Source: Paracoccaceae bacterium
GTDB taxonomy: Bacteria; Pseudomonadota; Alphaproteobacteria; Rhodobacterales; Rhodobacteraceae
NCBI GenBank assembly: GCA_003561595.1
Contig: PWWF01000096.1
Coordinates: 1-7,193 of the forward strand
DNA length: 7,193 nucleotides
Direction: 5' to 3'
The notes beneath the pieces are model-generated. The model was not told the DNA's origin, searched no databases, and worked only from the letters and a program-made list of their open reading frames with translations. Position numbers and translations under genes: made by a program. How positions within the stretch are numbered: position 1 is the stretch's first letter; each line of letters opens with the position of its first letter. Shown here piece by piece: positions 1 to 5,665 of the stretch.

Positions 1-1586
1 GGGCTTTCGACCCCCATCAGGTTGCGCGATCCGGGCTGGCCCGCAGCCTCGGACCCCCAATAAAGCCGCTGCTCGGTGCCCGGTGACAGCGAGAGGCCGC
101 GCAGCATGTAGGTCATGTCGAAATCAAAGGCATTGGTGCGTTCGGTATATTGCGCCGAATCGATCTGGCTGATCGAGACATCCATGCCCAGCCGTGTCAG
201 CGCGTCGGTATAGATATCGGCGATGGAGCTGACCTCGGCCGCGCCCTGACGCAGCAGGATGGTGAAGCGGAAGGCATCGCCATCCGCATTGCGCAACCGG
301 CCCGAGGCGTCGGGTTCCCACCCGGCCTCTGCCAGCAGGTTGGACGCCGCGCGCATATTGGCACGATTGGCGGTGGAGCCGTCCGAGACGGGCAGGGTAT
401 AGCCCTCCATCGCGCCGGGCAGCAGCTCATCGGCGAAGGGTTCCAGAAACTTGGCCACGCGGCCTGTGGCCTCTCCTGGCTCCATCCCCAGAATGGAGTT
501 CGAGAAATAAGAGGAGATGCGCGGGTCCTCGCTGTCATTGATGACCTGGCTGATATATTCGAAATTGAAGGCCTGGATCATCGCCTCGCGCACACGCCAG
601 TCGGAAAACAGCGGGTTGCGCGTGTTCATCACAAAGCCCGCAATGCCCGAGGGGCGCTCATGCGGGATTTCGGATTTCACGATCTCGCCCGACTGCACGG
701 CGGGGAAATTGTAGCGCGTGTTCCAGGCATTGGCATTGGTCTCGCGCATGGTGTTCAGAAGGCCGGAGGTGAAGGCCTCGAACATGGCGGTGCCATCGCC
801 GAAGAATTCCATGCGAATCTCGTCCAGATTGGCCTGCCCGCGCATGAAGGGCAGGTCATTGCCCCAGTAATCGGGGTTGCGCTTGAGATAGACATAGCGC
901 CCGGCCTCGAACCGGTCGATGACGTAAGGACCTGTGGCGATGGGCACGACAGAGGTGCCCGATTCGGAAAATTCCCGCCCTTCCCACTGCGCTTTCTGCA
1001 GGATCGGGCGCATCCCCATGATCAGCGGCAATTCGCGGTCGGGTTCAGTGAATGTGAAGCGGACCGAACGCGGGCCCGTGGCCTCGGCGCTCTCGATCCG
1101 CGACCACGAGCCGTGGAAGCGTGGGTGCCCCTCGGTGCCCAGAATCTCGTAGGACCAGAGCACATCCTCGACCGTGACCGGGCTGCCATCGGAGAAGCGC
1201 GCTTCTTCGCGCAGGGTGAATTCGACATAGGAGCGTTCGTCATCTGTCTGCACTGATTCGGCCAGCACACCGTATAGGGTGAAGGGCTCATCATAGCTGC
1301 GGCCCATCAGGCTCTCGTAAGCGAGATATTGCAACTGCCAGGGGGTGCGTCCGCGCAGGATATGCGGGTTGAGCGAATCGAAGCTGCCGACCTCACCCTG
1401 CACGATGCGCCCGCCTTGCGGGGCATCGGGGTTGACATGGGGCAGATGCTCAAAATCTGGTGGAAGCGCAGGCTCGCCATACATAGCTATGCCATGCGCG
1501 GGCTCTGCCTGCAGGGCCACGGGCAAGAAAGCTGCAGGCATGCTGAGCATGATCGCGGCGAAAGGACGGCGGGAAAGGGATGACAT
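1..1586 (-). CDS. yejA: YejA-like ABC transporter substrate-binding protein (family 5), C-terminus outside window
   Basis: I translated this frame by hand from ATG at 1586 to the left edge; it stays open for 528 codons. It encodes the periplasmic binding component of a peptide-type ABC importer (SBP family 5). The segment HGIAMYGEPALPPDF (about residues 31-45) followed by NPDAPQGG, YWGNDLPF near residue 240, the WRVREAM stretch near 330 and SRNLMGVES at the window edge are typical of the YejA group, which imports microcin C-like and other peptides. YejA proteins have about 600 residues, so roughly 70-100 are missing. The N-terminus is a signal peptide with cleavage likely near A27; it starts MSSLSRRPFA, and SRRPF resembles a Tat motif. 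A GGAG Shine-Dalgarno (1595-1598) 8 nt upstream fixes the start. Partner permease and ATPase genes (yejBEF) would be expected further left. The family is secure; the substrate is inferred. Confidence 0.9.
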   Translation of the reverse strand, partial: MSSLSRRPFAAIMLSMPAAFLPVALQAEPAHGIAMYGEPALPPDFEHLPHVNPDAPQGGRIVQGEVGSFDSLNPHILRGRTPWQLQYLAYESLMGRSYDEPFTLYGVLAESVQTDDERSYVEFTLREEARFSDGSPVTVEDVLWSYEILGTEGHPRFHGSWSRIESAEATGPRSVRFTFTEPDRELPLIMGMRPILQKAQWEGREFSESGTSVVPIATGPYVIDRFEAGRYVYLKRNPDYWGNDLPFMRGQANLDEIRMEFFGDGTAMFEAFTSGLLNTMRETNANAWNTRYNFPAVQSGEIVKSEIPHERPSGIAGFVMNTRNPLFSDWRVREAMIQAFNFEYISQVINDSEDPRISSYFSNSILGMEPGEATGRVAKFLEPFADELLPGAMEGYTLPVSDGSTANRANMRAASNLLAEAGWEPDASGRLRNADGDAFRFTILLRQGAAEVSSIADIYTDALTRLGMDVSISQIDSAQYTERTNAFDFDMTYMLRGLSLSPGTEQRLYWGSEAAGQPGSRNLMGVES

Positions 1587-1664
1587 CAGTGCAACTCCGG
1601 GGTGTTCTGAGGGCGGGTTGCGAATGACGCTACAGTGCGTTGCCAGAGTTTTCAAACTTTTAGC

Positions 1665-1693
1665 TTGGAAGGCTCAGGCAGAATGGTTATAAC
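1665..1693 (+). promoter_or_regulatory. Sigma-70-like promoter for the small RNA/leader
   Basis: TTGGAA (1665-1670) and TATAAC (1688-1693) are separated by exactly 17 bp. The boxes match the TTGACA and TATAAT consensus at 4/6 and 5/6 positions, which is strong for this GC-rich genome. The predicted transcription start is near 1700, just upstream of a stem-loop and an intrinsic terminator. The assignment rests on sequence only. Confidence 0.55.
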
Positions 1694-1699
1694 TGAGTC

Positions 1700-1774
1700 A
1701 CTGCTCGATAGGTTTCTTGCCTGTATGAAACCTGCCTCAATAACTGACGCCCGCCTTGTGCGGGCGTTTTTTTT
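1700..1774 (+). ncRNA. Candidate small RNA or terminated leader, about 75 nt
   Basis: A promoter with predicted start near 1700 is followed by a stem-loop and a strong intrinsic terminator. Hairpin 1 pairs AGGTTTC (1710-1716) perfectly with GAAACCT (1727-1733) around a 10-nt loop, TTGCCTGTAT. A single-stranded linker of about 14 nt (GCCTCAATAACTGA, 1734-1747) follows, then the terminator hairpin and eight T residues. No credible reading frame fits. This is the layout of many trans-acting bacterial sRNAs. An alternative is an attenuator-type 5' leader of bdhA, whose start codon lies 100 bp downstream. I do not recognise a known sRNA family. The 5' end is inferred from the promoter alone. Confidence 0.5.
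1748..1774 (+). terminator. Rho-independent terminator
   Basis: CGCCCGC (1748-1754) pairs perfectly with GCGGGCG (1760-1766) around the 5-nt loop CTTGT, followed directly by eight T residues (1767-1774). There is no matching A tract on the left, so it works for plus-strand transcription only. It cannot serve the divergent binding-protein gene. It must therefore end a plus-strand transcript that starts inside this intergenic region or read-through antisense to that gene. Confidence 0.85.
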
Positions 1775-1810
1775 ATGCGCCGGCGCCGGGTACGGGGGGC
1801 TGCGTGGCGC

Positions 1811-1838
1811 TGGTCATTGACGCTGCACTTGCTATGCT
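1811..1838 (+). promoter_or_regulatory. Possible bdhA promoter with extended -10
   Basis: TATGCT (1833-1838) is preceded by TGC, giving an extended -10, and by TGGTCA (1811-1816, 4/6 match to the -35 consensus) at 16 bp. It would start transcription near 1845, giving bdhA a leader of about 30 nt with its own Shine-Dalgarno. A 6-bp inverted repeat, ATGCTG (1834-1839) and CAGCAT (1851-1856), overlaps the -10 and could be an operator. Weak evidence; bdhA needs some promoter after the terminator at 1774 unless that terminator is regulated. Confidence 0.35.
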
Positions 1839-1874
1839 GCGGGGCAGAGACAGCATGCGAGGGGAGCAATCAGG

Positions 1875-2648
1875 ATGCAACTGGCAGGAAAACGCGCCAT
1901 CGTGACCGGGTCGAATTCGGGTATCGGGCTGGGGGTTGCGCGCGAATTGGCGCGGGCGGGCGCCGAGGTCGTGATCAATTCCTTCACCGATGCGGAGGAG
2001 GATCACGCGCTCGCGCGGGATCTGGCGTCCGAGACCGGGGCAAAGGTCCGCTATATTCAGGCCGACATGTCCGATGCGGCGGCCTGCCGCGCGCTGGTCG
2101 AACAGGCCGGGGGATGCGATATTCTGGTCAATAATGCCGGTATCCAGCATGTGGCACGGATCGAGGAGTTTCCGGGTGAGAAATGGGATGCGATCATCGC
2201 GATCAACATGTCCTCGGCCTTTCATACGACTGCCGCCGCGTTGCCGGGGATGTATGCGGCGGGCTGGGGGCGGGTGATCAATATCGCCTCCGCCCATGGG
2301 CTGACGGCAAGCCCGTATAAGTCGGCCTATGTCGCGGCCAAGCATGGCGTGGTCGGGCTGACCAAGACCACCGCGCTCGAGGCTGCGGGCAAGGGGATCA
2401 CCTGCAATGCGATCTGTCCGGGCTATGTGTTGACCCCGATTGTGGAAAAGCAGATCCCCGATCAGATGAAAACCCACAACATGGACCGCGAGACCGTGAT
2501 CAAGGAAGTGATGCTGTCGCGCCAGCCCTCGGGCGAGTTTGCGACAGTCGAGCAGATGGGTGGCACGGCGGTGTTCCTGTGCTCGGACGCGGCGGCGCAG
2601 ATCACCGGCACGACGATTTCGGTGGATGGGGGATGGACGGCCCTGTGA
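1875..2648 (+). CDS. bdhA: D-3-hydroxybutyrate dehydrogenase (BdhA)
   Basis: This cytoplasmic short-chain dehydrogenase/reductase of 257 aa has the normal family length. It interconverts D-3-hydroxybutyrate and acetoacetate with NAD, the step after depolymerisation of polyhydroxybutyrate. Visible motifs are the NAD-binding TGSNSGIG (11-18), NNAG (86-89), and the catalytic residues N111, S139, Y152 and K156. The substrate-binding set known from the Pseudomonas fragi enzyme (Gln94, His144, Lys152, Gln196) is fully present here as Q91, H141, K149 and Q193, a constant offset of 3. That separates it from generic SDR enzymes. The C-terminal SVDGGWTAL is typical. Start ATG 1875 has GGGGAG (1861-1866) 8 nt upstream. 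A strong terminator lies 100 bp upstream, and a patatin gene follows after 321 bp. Confidence 0.96.
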   Translation: MQLAGKRAIVTGSNSGIGLGVARELARAGAEVVINSFTDAEEDHALARDLASETGAKVRYIQADMSDAAACRALVEQAGGCDILVNNAGIQHVARIEEFPGEKWDAIIAINMSSAFHTTAAALPGMYAAGWGRVINIASAHGLTASPYKSAYVAAKHGVVGLTKTTALEAAGKGITCNAICPGYVLTPIVEKQIPDQMKTHNMDRETVIKEVMLSRQPSGEFATVEQMGGTAVFLCSDAAAQITGTTISVDGGWTAL

Positions 2649-2677
2649 GCGTTGCGCGTGGGTGCGGCGTGGTATGT

Positions 2678-2696
2678 GAGTATTTTTGGCAAGATG
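2678..2696 (+). other. AT-rich motif GAGTATTTTTGGCAAGATG downstream of bdhA
   Basis: This stretch lies 29 bp after the bdhA stop in otherwise GC-rich sequence. From memory, close variants (GAGTATTT followed by an A/G-rich tract such as AAGATGAAG) recur just after stop codons in Rhodobacteraceae genomes. If so, it is a dispersed 3'-end or processing signal. The sequence itself shows only one copy and no hairpin that would make it a standard terminator. The family link is recollection, not proof. Confidence 0.35.
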
Positions 2697-2932
2697 AAGC
2701 ATAGGCCGGGGCTGGGACAGATGTTGCGGTATGACAGGCGCGGGCCGTTTCGTATGGGAATCGGGTGCGCGGTGTCGGCAGATGTGGAGCTGACTGGTGC
2801 GCTGGCACGTAGTGAGTGCCCAAGTGAGTAGCTGTCGCGTCGCGGATGCGGGCTGACCTTGTCGCGCCCTGCGCAGGCGGTGTTGCAACCGTAGCAGTGC
2901 GACTGCGCGGCTGACGAAAAGTTCGGGCCATG

Positions 2933-2960
2933 ACTGGGCAGGAAACACTGGGCAGGAAAC
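2933..2960 (+). repeat. Perfect 14-bp tandem duplication before the patatin start
   Basis: ACTGGGCAGGAAAC occurs twice head-to-tail (2933-2946 and 2947-2960). The second copy carries the AGGAAA (2954-2959) that is the most likely Shine-Dalgarno for the ATG at 2970, with a 10-nt spacer. The duplication therefore provides two copies of the ribosome-binding element. Replication slippage is the simplest origin. Confidence 0.85.
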
Positions 2961-2969
2961 GGGATCGAG

Positions 2970-4010
2970 ATGACTGAGACAAAACGCATCAATCTGGCGC
3001 TGCAGGGCGGTGGCGCGCATGGGGCCTTTACCTGGGGGGTGCTGGACCGCCTGTTACAGGAGCGCGACATCGAGATCGCGGCGATTTCCGGCACATCCGC
3101 CGGGGCGCTGAACGGGGCGGCGCTGAAGGCGGGCTGGGCCGAGGCCGGGCGCGAGGGGGCGCGGGTGCTGCTGGACCGGGTCTGGCATCAGGTAGGCGCG
3201 GTCCATGACCTGCGCCTGACTGGCTGGATCGCGCAGGCATTGCCGCCTGTGGGGGTGATCAATAGCTGGATGGAGCAGATGATGCCCGTCTCGCCCGCCG
3301 ATATGGCCGCGCTTGTGACCAGCCCTTATGATTACGGCCCGCTGTATCGCAACCCGCTGGAGCCGGTGGTGCGGTCGCTGAATTTCAGCCGTGTCTGCGC
3401 GCATGACGGCCCGGAACTGCATATCGCCGCCACCAATGTGCGCAGCGGCAAGATCCGGGTCTTTTCGGGCGATGAGCTGTCCAGCGAGGTGATCCTTGCC
3501 TCGGCCTGTTTGCCGACGCTGTTTCAGGCAGTCGAGATCAAGGACCCGCGCACCGGCGAGGTCGAGGCGTTCTGGGATGGCGGCTATACGGGCAACCCGG
3601 CGCTGTTTCCCTTGTTTCACGCCAATCTGCCTGATGACATCATGGTGGTGAATATCAACCCCATGCGCCGTGATGATATGCCCACCCGCGCGCAGGATAT
3701 CCAGAACCGGATCAATGAGATCAGCTTCAATTCATCGCTCTTGCGTGAATTGCGCGCGATCCATTTCGTCAAGGAACTGATCGCCGAGGGCCGGATGGAA
3801 CGCGGCACCATGAAGGACGTGCTGATCCATATGGTGGCCGATGACGACCTGATGAACACGCTCTCGGTGACCAGCAAGCTGACGCCCACGCCTTATCTGC
3901 TGCACACGCTGAAGGAAGCCGGGCGCAAATCCTGCGAGGGATTCCTCGCGCGCCACAAGGGTGATCTGGGCGTGCATGCATCCGTCAATCTGCAGGAGAT
4001 GTTTGGTTGA
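2970..4010 (+). CDS. Patatin-like phospholipase (PatD-like)
   Basis: This protein of 346 aa belongs to the bacterial patatin family of serine lipid acyl hydrolases with a Ser-Asp dyad. The oxyanion-hole motif GGGAHG is at 13-18, the nucleophile elbow GTSAG at 41-45 (Ser43), and the catalytic Asp in DGG at 203-205. All key residues are intact, so it should be active. There is no signal peptide or membrane segment, suggesting cytoplasmic action. The region after about residue 260 is an extra C-terminal extension seen in this subgroup. In Legionella pneumophila the equivalent gene patD forms an operon with bdhA, and PatD activity was reported to depend on BdhA. The same order here suggests a related partnership, perhaps at polyhydroxybutyrate granules or membranes (inference). 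Start ATG 2970 follows AGGAAA. Its last 26 bp overlap the convergent DUF502 gene. Confidence 0.92.
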   Translation: MTETKRINLALQGGGAHGAFTWGVLDRLLQERDIEIAAISGTSAGALNGAALKAGWAEAGREGARVLLDRVWHQVGAVHDLRLTGWIAQALPPVGVINSWMEQMMPVSPADMAALVTSPYDYGPLYRNPLEPVVRSLNFSRVCAHDGPELHIAATNVRSGKIRVFSGDELSSEVILASACLPTLFQAVEIKDPRTGEVEAFWDGGYTGNPALFPLFHANLPDDIMVVNINPMRRDDMPTRAQDIQNRINEISFNSSLLRELRAIHFVKELIAEGRMERGTMKDVLIHMVADDDLMNTLSVTSKLTPTPYLLHTLKEAGRKSCEGFLARHKGDLGVHASVNLQEMFG

Positions 4011-4677
4011 TCGCTGCCGCCACCTGCGCGCGCGTGCGGCGCGGTTCGGGATAGACCAGCCCCGCCGAGATCACCAGCTTGGCGGCATCCTCGATATTCA
4101 TGTCCAGCTCGATCACATCGGCGCGCGGCACAAACAGCAGAAACCCCGAGGTCGGGTTGGGCGTGGTCGGCACGAAAATCGAGATCGTCTCGCCGGGGGC
4201 GCCCAGATTCGCGCCGATCTCGCCCCGTGTCGTAGTCGAGATGAAGGCCATCGCCCAGAGCCCCTCGCGCGGGTATTGCACCAGACAGGCGCGGTCGAAA
4301 GTGGGGGCCTGACGCGCGAGGATCGTGTCGGCGATCTGTTTCACGGCATTGTAGATCGAGCGGATGACGGGCATCGTCTCGACAATCCGTTCGCCCCAGT
4401 TCACCAGCGTGCGCCCGATGAACCCTTTGGTGAAGTAGCCCATCACCAGTGTGAACACGAAAAACAGCACCACACCGATGCCGGGAATATCCCAGCCCAG
4501 CGCCGCTTCCGGGTGGAACCGGCGCGGGATCAGCGGCAGCACCAGCCCGTCGATCCAGGTGATGACATTCCAGACCAGCCAGATCGTCAGCACCCCCGGC
4601 GCGATGACCGCAAGCCCCGCGAGGAAATTGCCACGCAGCGAGGCGATCAGCCCGCGTTTTCCCTGCTCAGCGCTCAT
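3985..4677 (-). CDS. DUF502 family membrane protein
   Basis: This 230-aa protein matches the DUF502 family, related to plant COV/LCV membrane proteins; its biochemical role is unknown. Two membrane segments are visible, residues 18-42 (with LAGLAVIAPGVLTIWLVWNV) and about 64-82 (GIGVVLFFVFTLVMGYF). A soluble region follows, carrying family-typical stretches such as TMPVIRSIYNAVKQ and FVPTTPNPTSGFLLFVP. I chose ATG 4677. The frame continues upstream to a TTG at 4707, but the ATG has a proper Shine-Dalgarno and the extra ten residues look unlike the family. It lies 51 bp downstream of psuG on the same strand with no terminator between, so co-transcription is plausible. Its TGA stop lies inside the end of the patatin gene. 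Confidence 0.9.
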   Translation of the reverse strand: MSAEQGKRGLIASLRGNFLAGLAVIAPGVLTIWLVWNVITWIDGLVLPLIPRRFHPEAALGWDIPGIGVVLFFVFTLVMGYFTKGFIGRTLVNWGERIVETMPVIRSIYNAVKQIADTILARQAPTFDRACLVQYPREGLWAMAFISTTTRGEIGANLGAPGETISIFVPTTPNPTSGFLLFVPRADVIELDMNIEDAAKLVISAGLVYPEPRRTRAQVAAAINQTSPAD

Positions 4678-4681
4678 CTGA

Positions 4682-4686
4682 CCCTC
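4682..4686 (-). promoter_or_regulatory. Shine-Dalgarno deciding the DUF502 start
   Basis: On the minus strand GAGGG precedes ATG 4677 by 4 nt (GAGGGTCAGATG). The alternative TTG at 4707 has no purine-rich element in front of it, which favours the shorter 230-aa protein. Confidence 0.6.
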
Positions 4687-4728
4687 TGTGTTTCGGTGTT
4701 GCCGCAAGATGGGGCAGCGCGGGGCGGA

Positions 4729-5646
4729 TTACAAGCGGGCCGCATCTGTCAGCGCGCCCGCGATCTGTGCGGCCAGCCGCGCATTGCTGCGCACCAGCGC
4801 GATATTGGCGGCAAGCGAGCGTCCTTCTGTCAGATCAAAGATGCGCGACAGCAGAAAGGGGGTGACGGCCTTGGCCGCGACGCCCTGTGCCTGCGCCTCG
4901 GTCAGGGCCTGCGCGATCAGGGGCTCCAGCGTGGCGGCGGGGATCTCGGCCTGAGGCGGGATGGGGTTGGCGACAAGCTGGCCGCCGGGCAGGCGCAGGC
5001 GCGCGCGCATCCGGTGGGCCTGCGCAATCGCCTGCGGGCTGTCCAGCCGCAGCGGCGCGGCCAGCCCGGCATCGCGCGACCAGAAGGCGGGCAGGGCGTC
5101 TTGCCCATAGGCGATGACCGGCACGCCCAGCGTTTCCAGCACCTCGAATGTCTTGGGCAGATCGAGGATTGCCTTGGCCCCGGCGGCCACGACCGTCACA
5201 GGCGTCTGCGCCAGTTCCTGCAGATCGGCCGAGATGTCGAAACTGATCTCCGCGCCGCGATGCACGCCGCCGATGCCCCCTGTGGCAAAGACCTCGATCC
5301 CGGCCAGATGGGCGCAGATCATGGTGGCTGCGACAGTGGTCGCGCCCGCATGCCCGCCCGCCAGCGCCACGGCAAGATCGGCACGGCTGAGTTTCAGCGC
5401 ATCGGGGGTGCGGGCCAGTCGGGTAAGCTGATCCTCACTCAGCCCGATATGGATGGTGCCATCCATCACGGCGATGGTCGCAGGCACGGCGCCTGCGTCG
5501 CGGATATCGCCCTCGACCGTCTGGGCCATGTCCAGATTGCGGGGCCAGGGCATGCCATGGGTGATGATGGTGGATTCCAGCGCGACAATGGGGCGACCGG
5601 CGTCGCGTGCGGCCTGCACGTCGGCAGAGAACTGGAGGGGGGGCAT
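4729..5646 (-). CDS. psuG: Pseudouridine-5'-phosphate glycosidase (PsuG)
   Basis: This enzyme breaks the C-C glycosidic bond of pseudouridine 5'-phosphate to give uracil and ribose 5-phosphate, the second step of pseudouridine salvage; it acts in the cytoplasm with a divalent metal. At 305 aa it is close to the 312 aa of the E. coli enzyme. The active-site set matches by position: E24 in ALESTIITHG, K85, H129 in GGIGGVHRGA, D141, K158 in AAGAKAILDLPKT, and N281 in SLAANIALV. These correspond to E. coli Glu31, Lys93, His137, Asp149, Lys166 and Asn289, with a nearly constant offset of 8. ATG 5646 was chosen because AAGGA lies 8 nt upstream and the protein then begins at the family's usual point. 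The longer frame to 5739 would run into psuK. psuK ends 19 bp upstream. Confidence 0.96.
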   Translation of the reverse strand: MPPLQFSADVQAARDAGRPIVALESTIITHGMPWPRNLDMAQTVEGDIRDAGAVPATIAVMDGTIHIGLSEDQLTRLARTPDALKLSRADLAVALAGGHAGATTVAATMICAHLAGIEVFATGGIGGVHRGAEISFDISADLQELAQTPVTVVAAGAKAILDLPKTFEVLETLGVPVIAYGQDALPAFWSRDAGLAAPLRLDSPQAIAQAHRMRARLRLPGGQLVANPIPPQAEIPAATLEPLIAQALTEAQAQGVAAKAVTPFLLSRIFDLTEGRSLAANIALVRSNARLAAQIAGALTDAARL

Positions 5647-5654
5647 GGCGGTTA

Positions 5655-5659
5655 TCCTT
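5655..5659 (-). promoter_or_regulatory. Shine-Dalgarno deciding the psuG start
   Basis: AAGGA on the minus strand sits 8 nt before ATG 5646, in the short gap after the psuK stop (TGA at 5668-5666). It rules out the 31-residue upstream extension of the frame and points to translation of psuK and psuG from one mRNA. Confidence 0.7.
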
Positions 5660-5665
5660 GTTGGC

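Larger units (their letters stand above)
2649..2969 (+). other. 321-bp intergenic region between bdhA and the patatin gene
   Basis: No coding frame here looks real. The minus-strand frames that cross it are low-complexity Arg/Pro/His-rich shadows extending from the antisense of bdhA. I found no clear terminator for bdhA. Visible items are the motif at 2678-2696, a perfect 10-bp palindrome CCTGCGCAGG (2868-2877), a small hairpin GCAGT-GCG-ACTGC (2894-2906) and a 14-bp tandem repeat (2933-2960). A 15-codon upstream frame, ATG 2930 to TGA 2975-2977, overlaps the patatin start but has no convincing Shine-Dalgarno. No good -35/-10 pair was found for the downstream gene. For two genes often linked as an operon this spacer is long. 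Confidence 0.6.

Noticed and set aside
150..1256. Plus-strand open frame of 368 codons
   Set aside because: It is antisense to the YejA-like gene; its composition (rich in Gly, His, Arg and Gln) has no family character and it reflects high-GC codon bias.
1647..1658. AGTTT-TC-AAACT palindrome upstream of the binding-protein gene
   Set aside because: The half-sites are only 5 bp and the overlapping minus-strand -35 candidate (TTGAAA) has no good -10, so an operator call is not supported.
1635..1820. 61-codon plus-strand frame in the intergenic gap
   Set aside because: It reads straight through the promoter, the hairpin and the intrinsic terminator, and has no Shine-Dalgarno.
2930..2977. 15-codon upstream frame as a leader-peptide gene
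   Set aside because: There is no convincing Shine-Dalgarno and no codon pattern of an attenuator; kept only as a remark under the tandem repeat.
1773..3020. Minus-strand open frame of 415 codons
   Set aside because: It runs antisense across bdhA and the spacer, ends at the terminator, and is an Arg/His/Pro-rich shadow with no recognisable motif.
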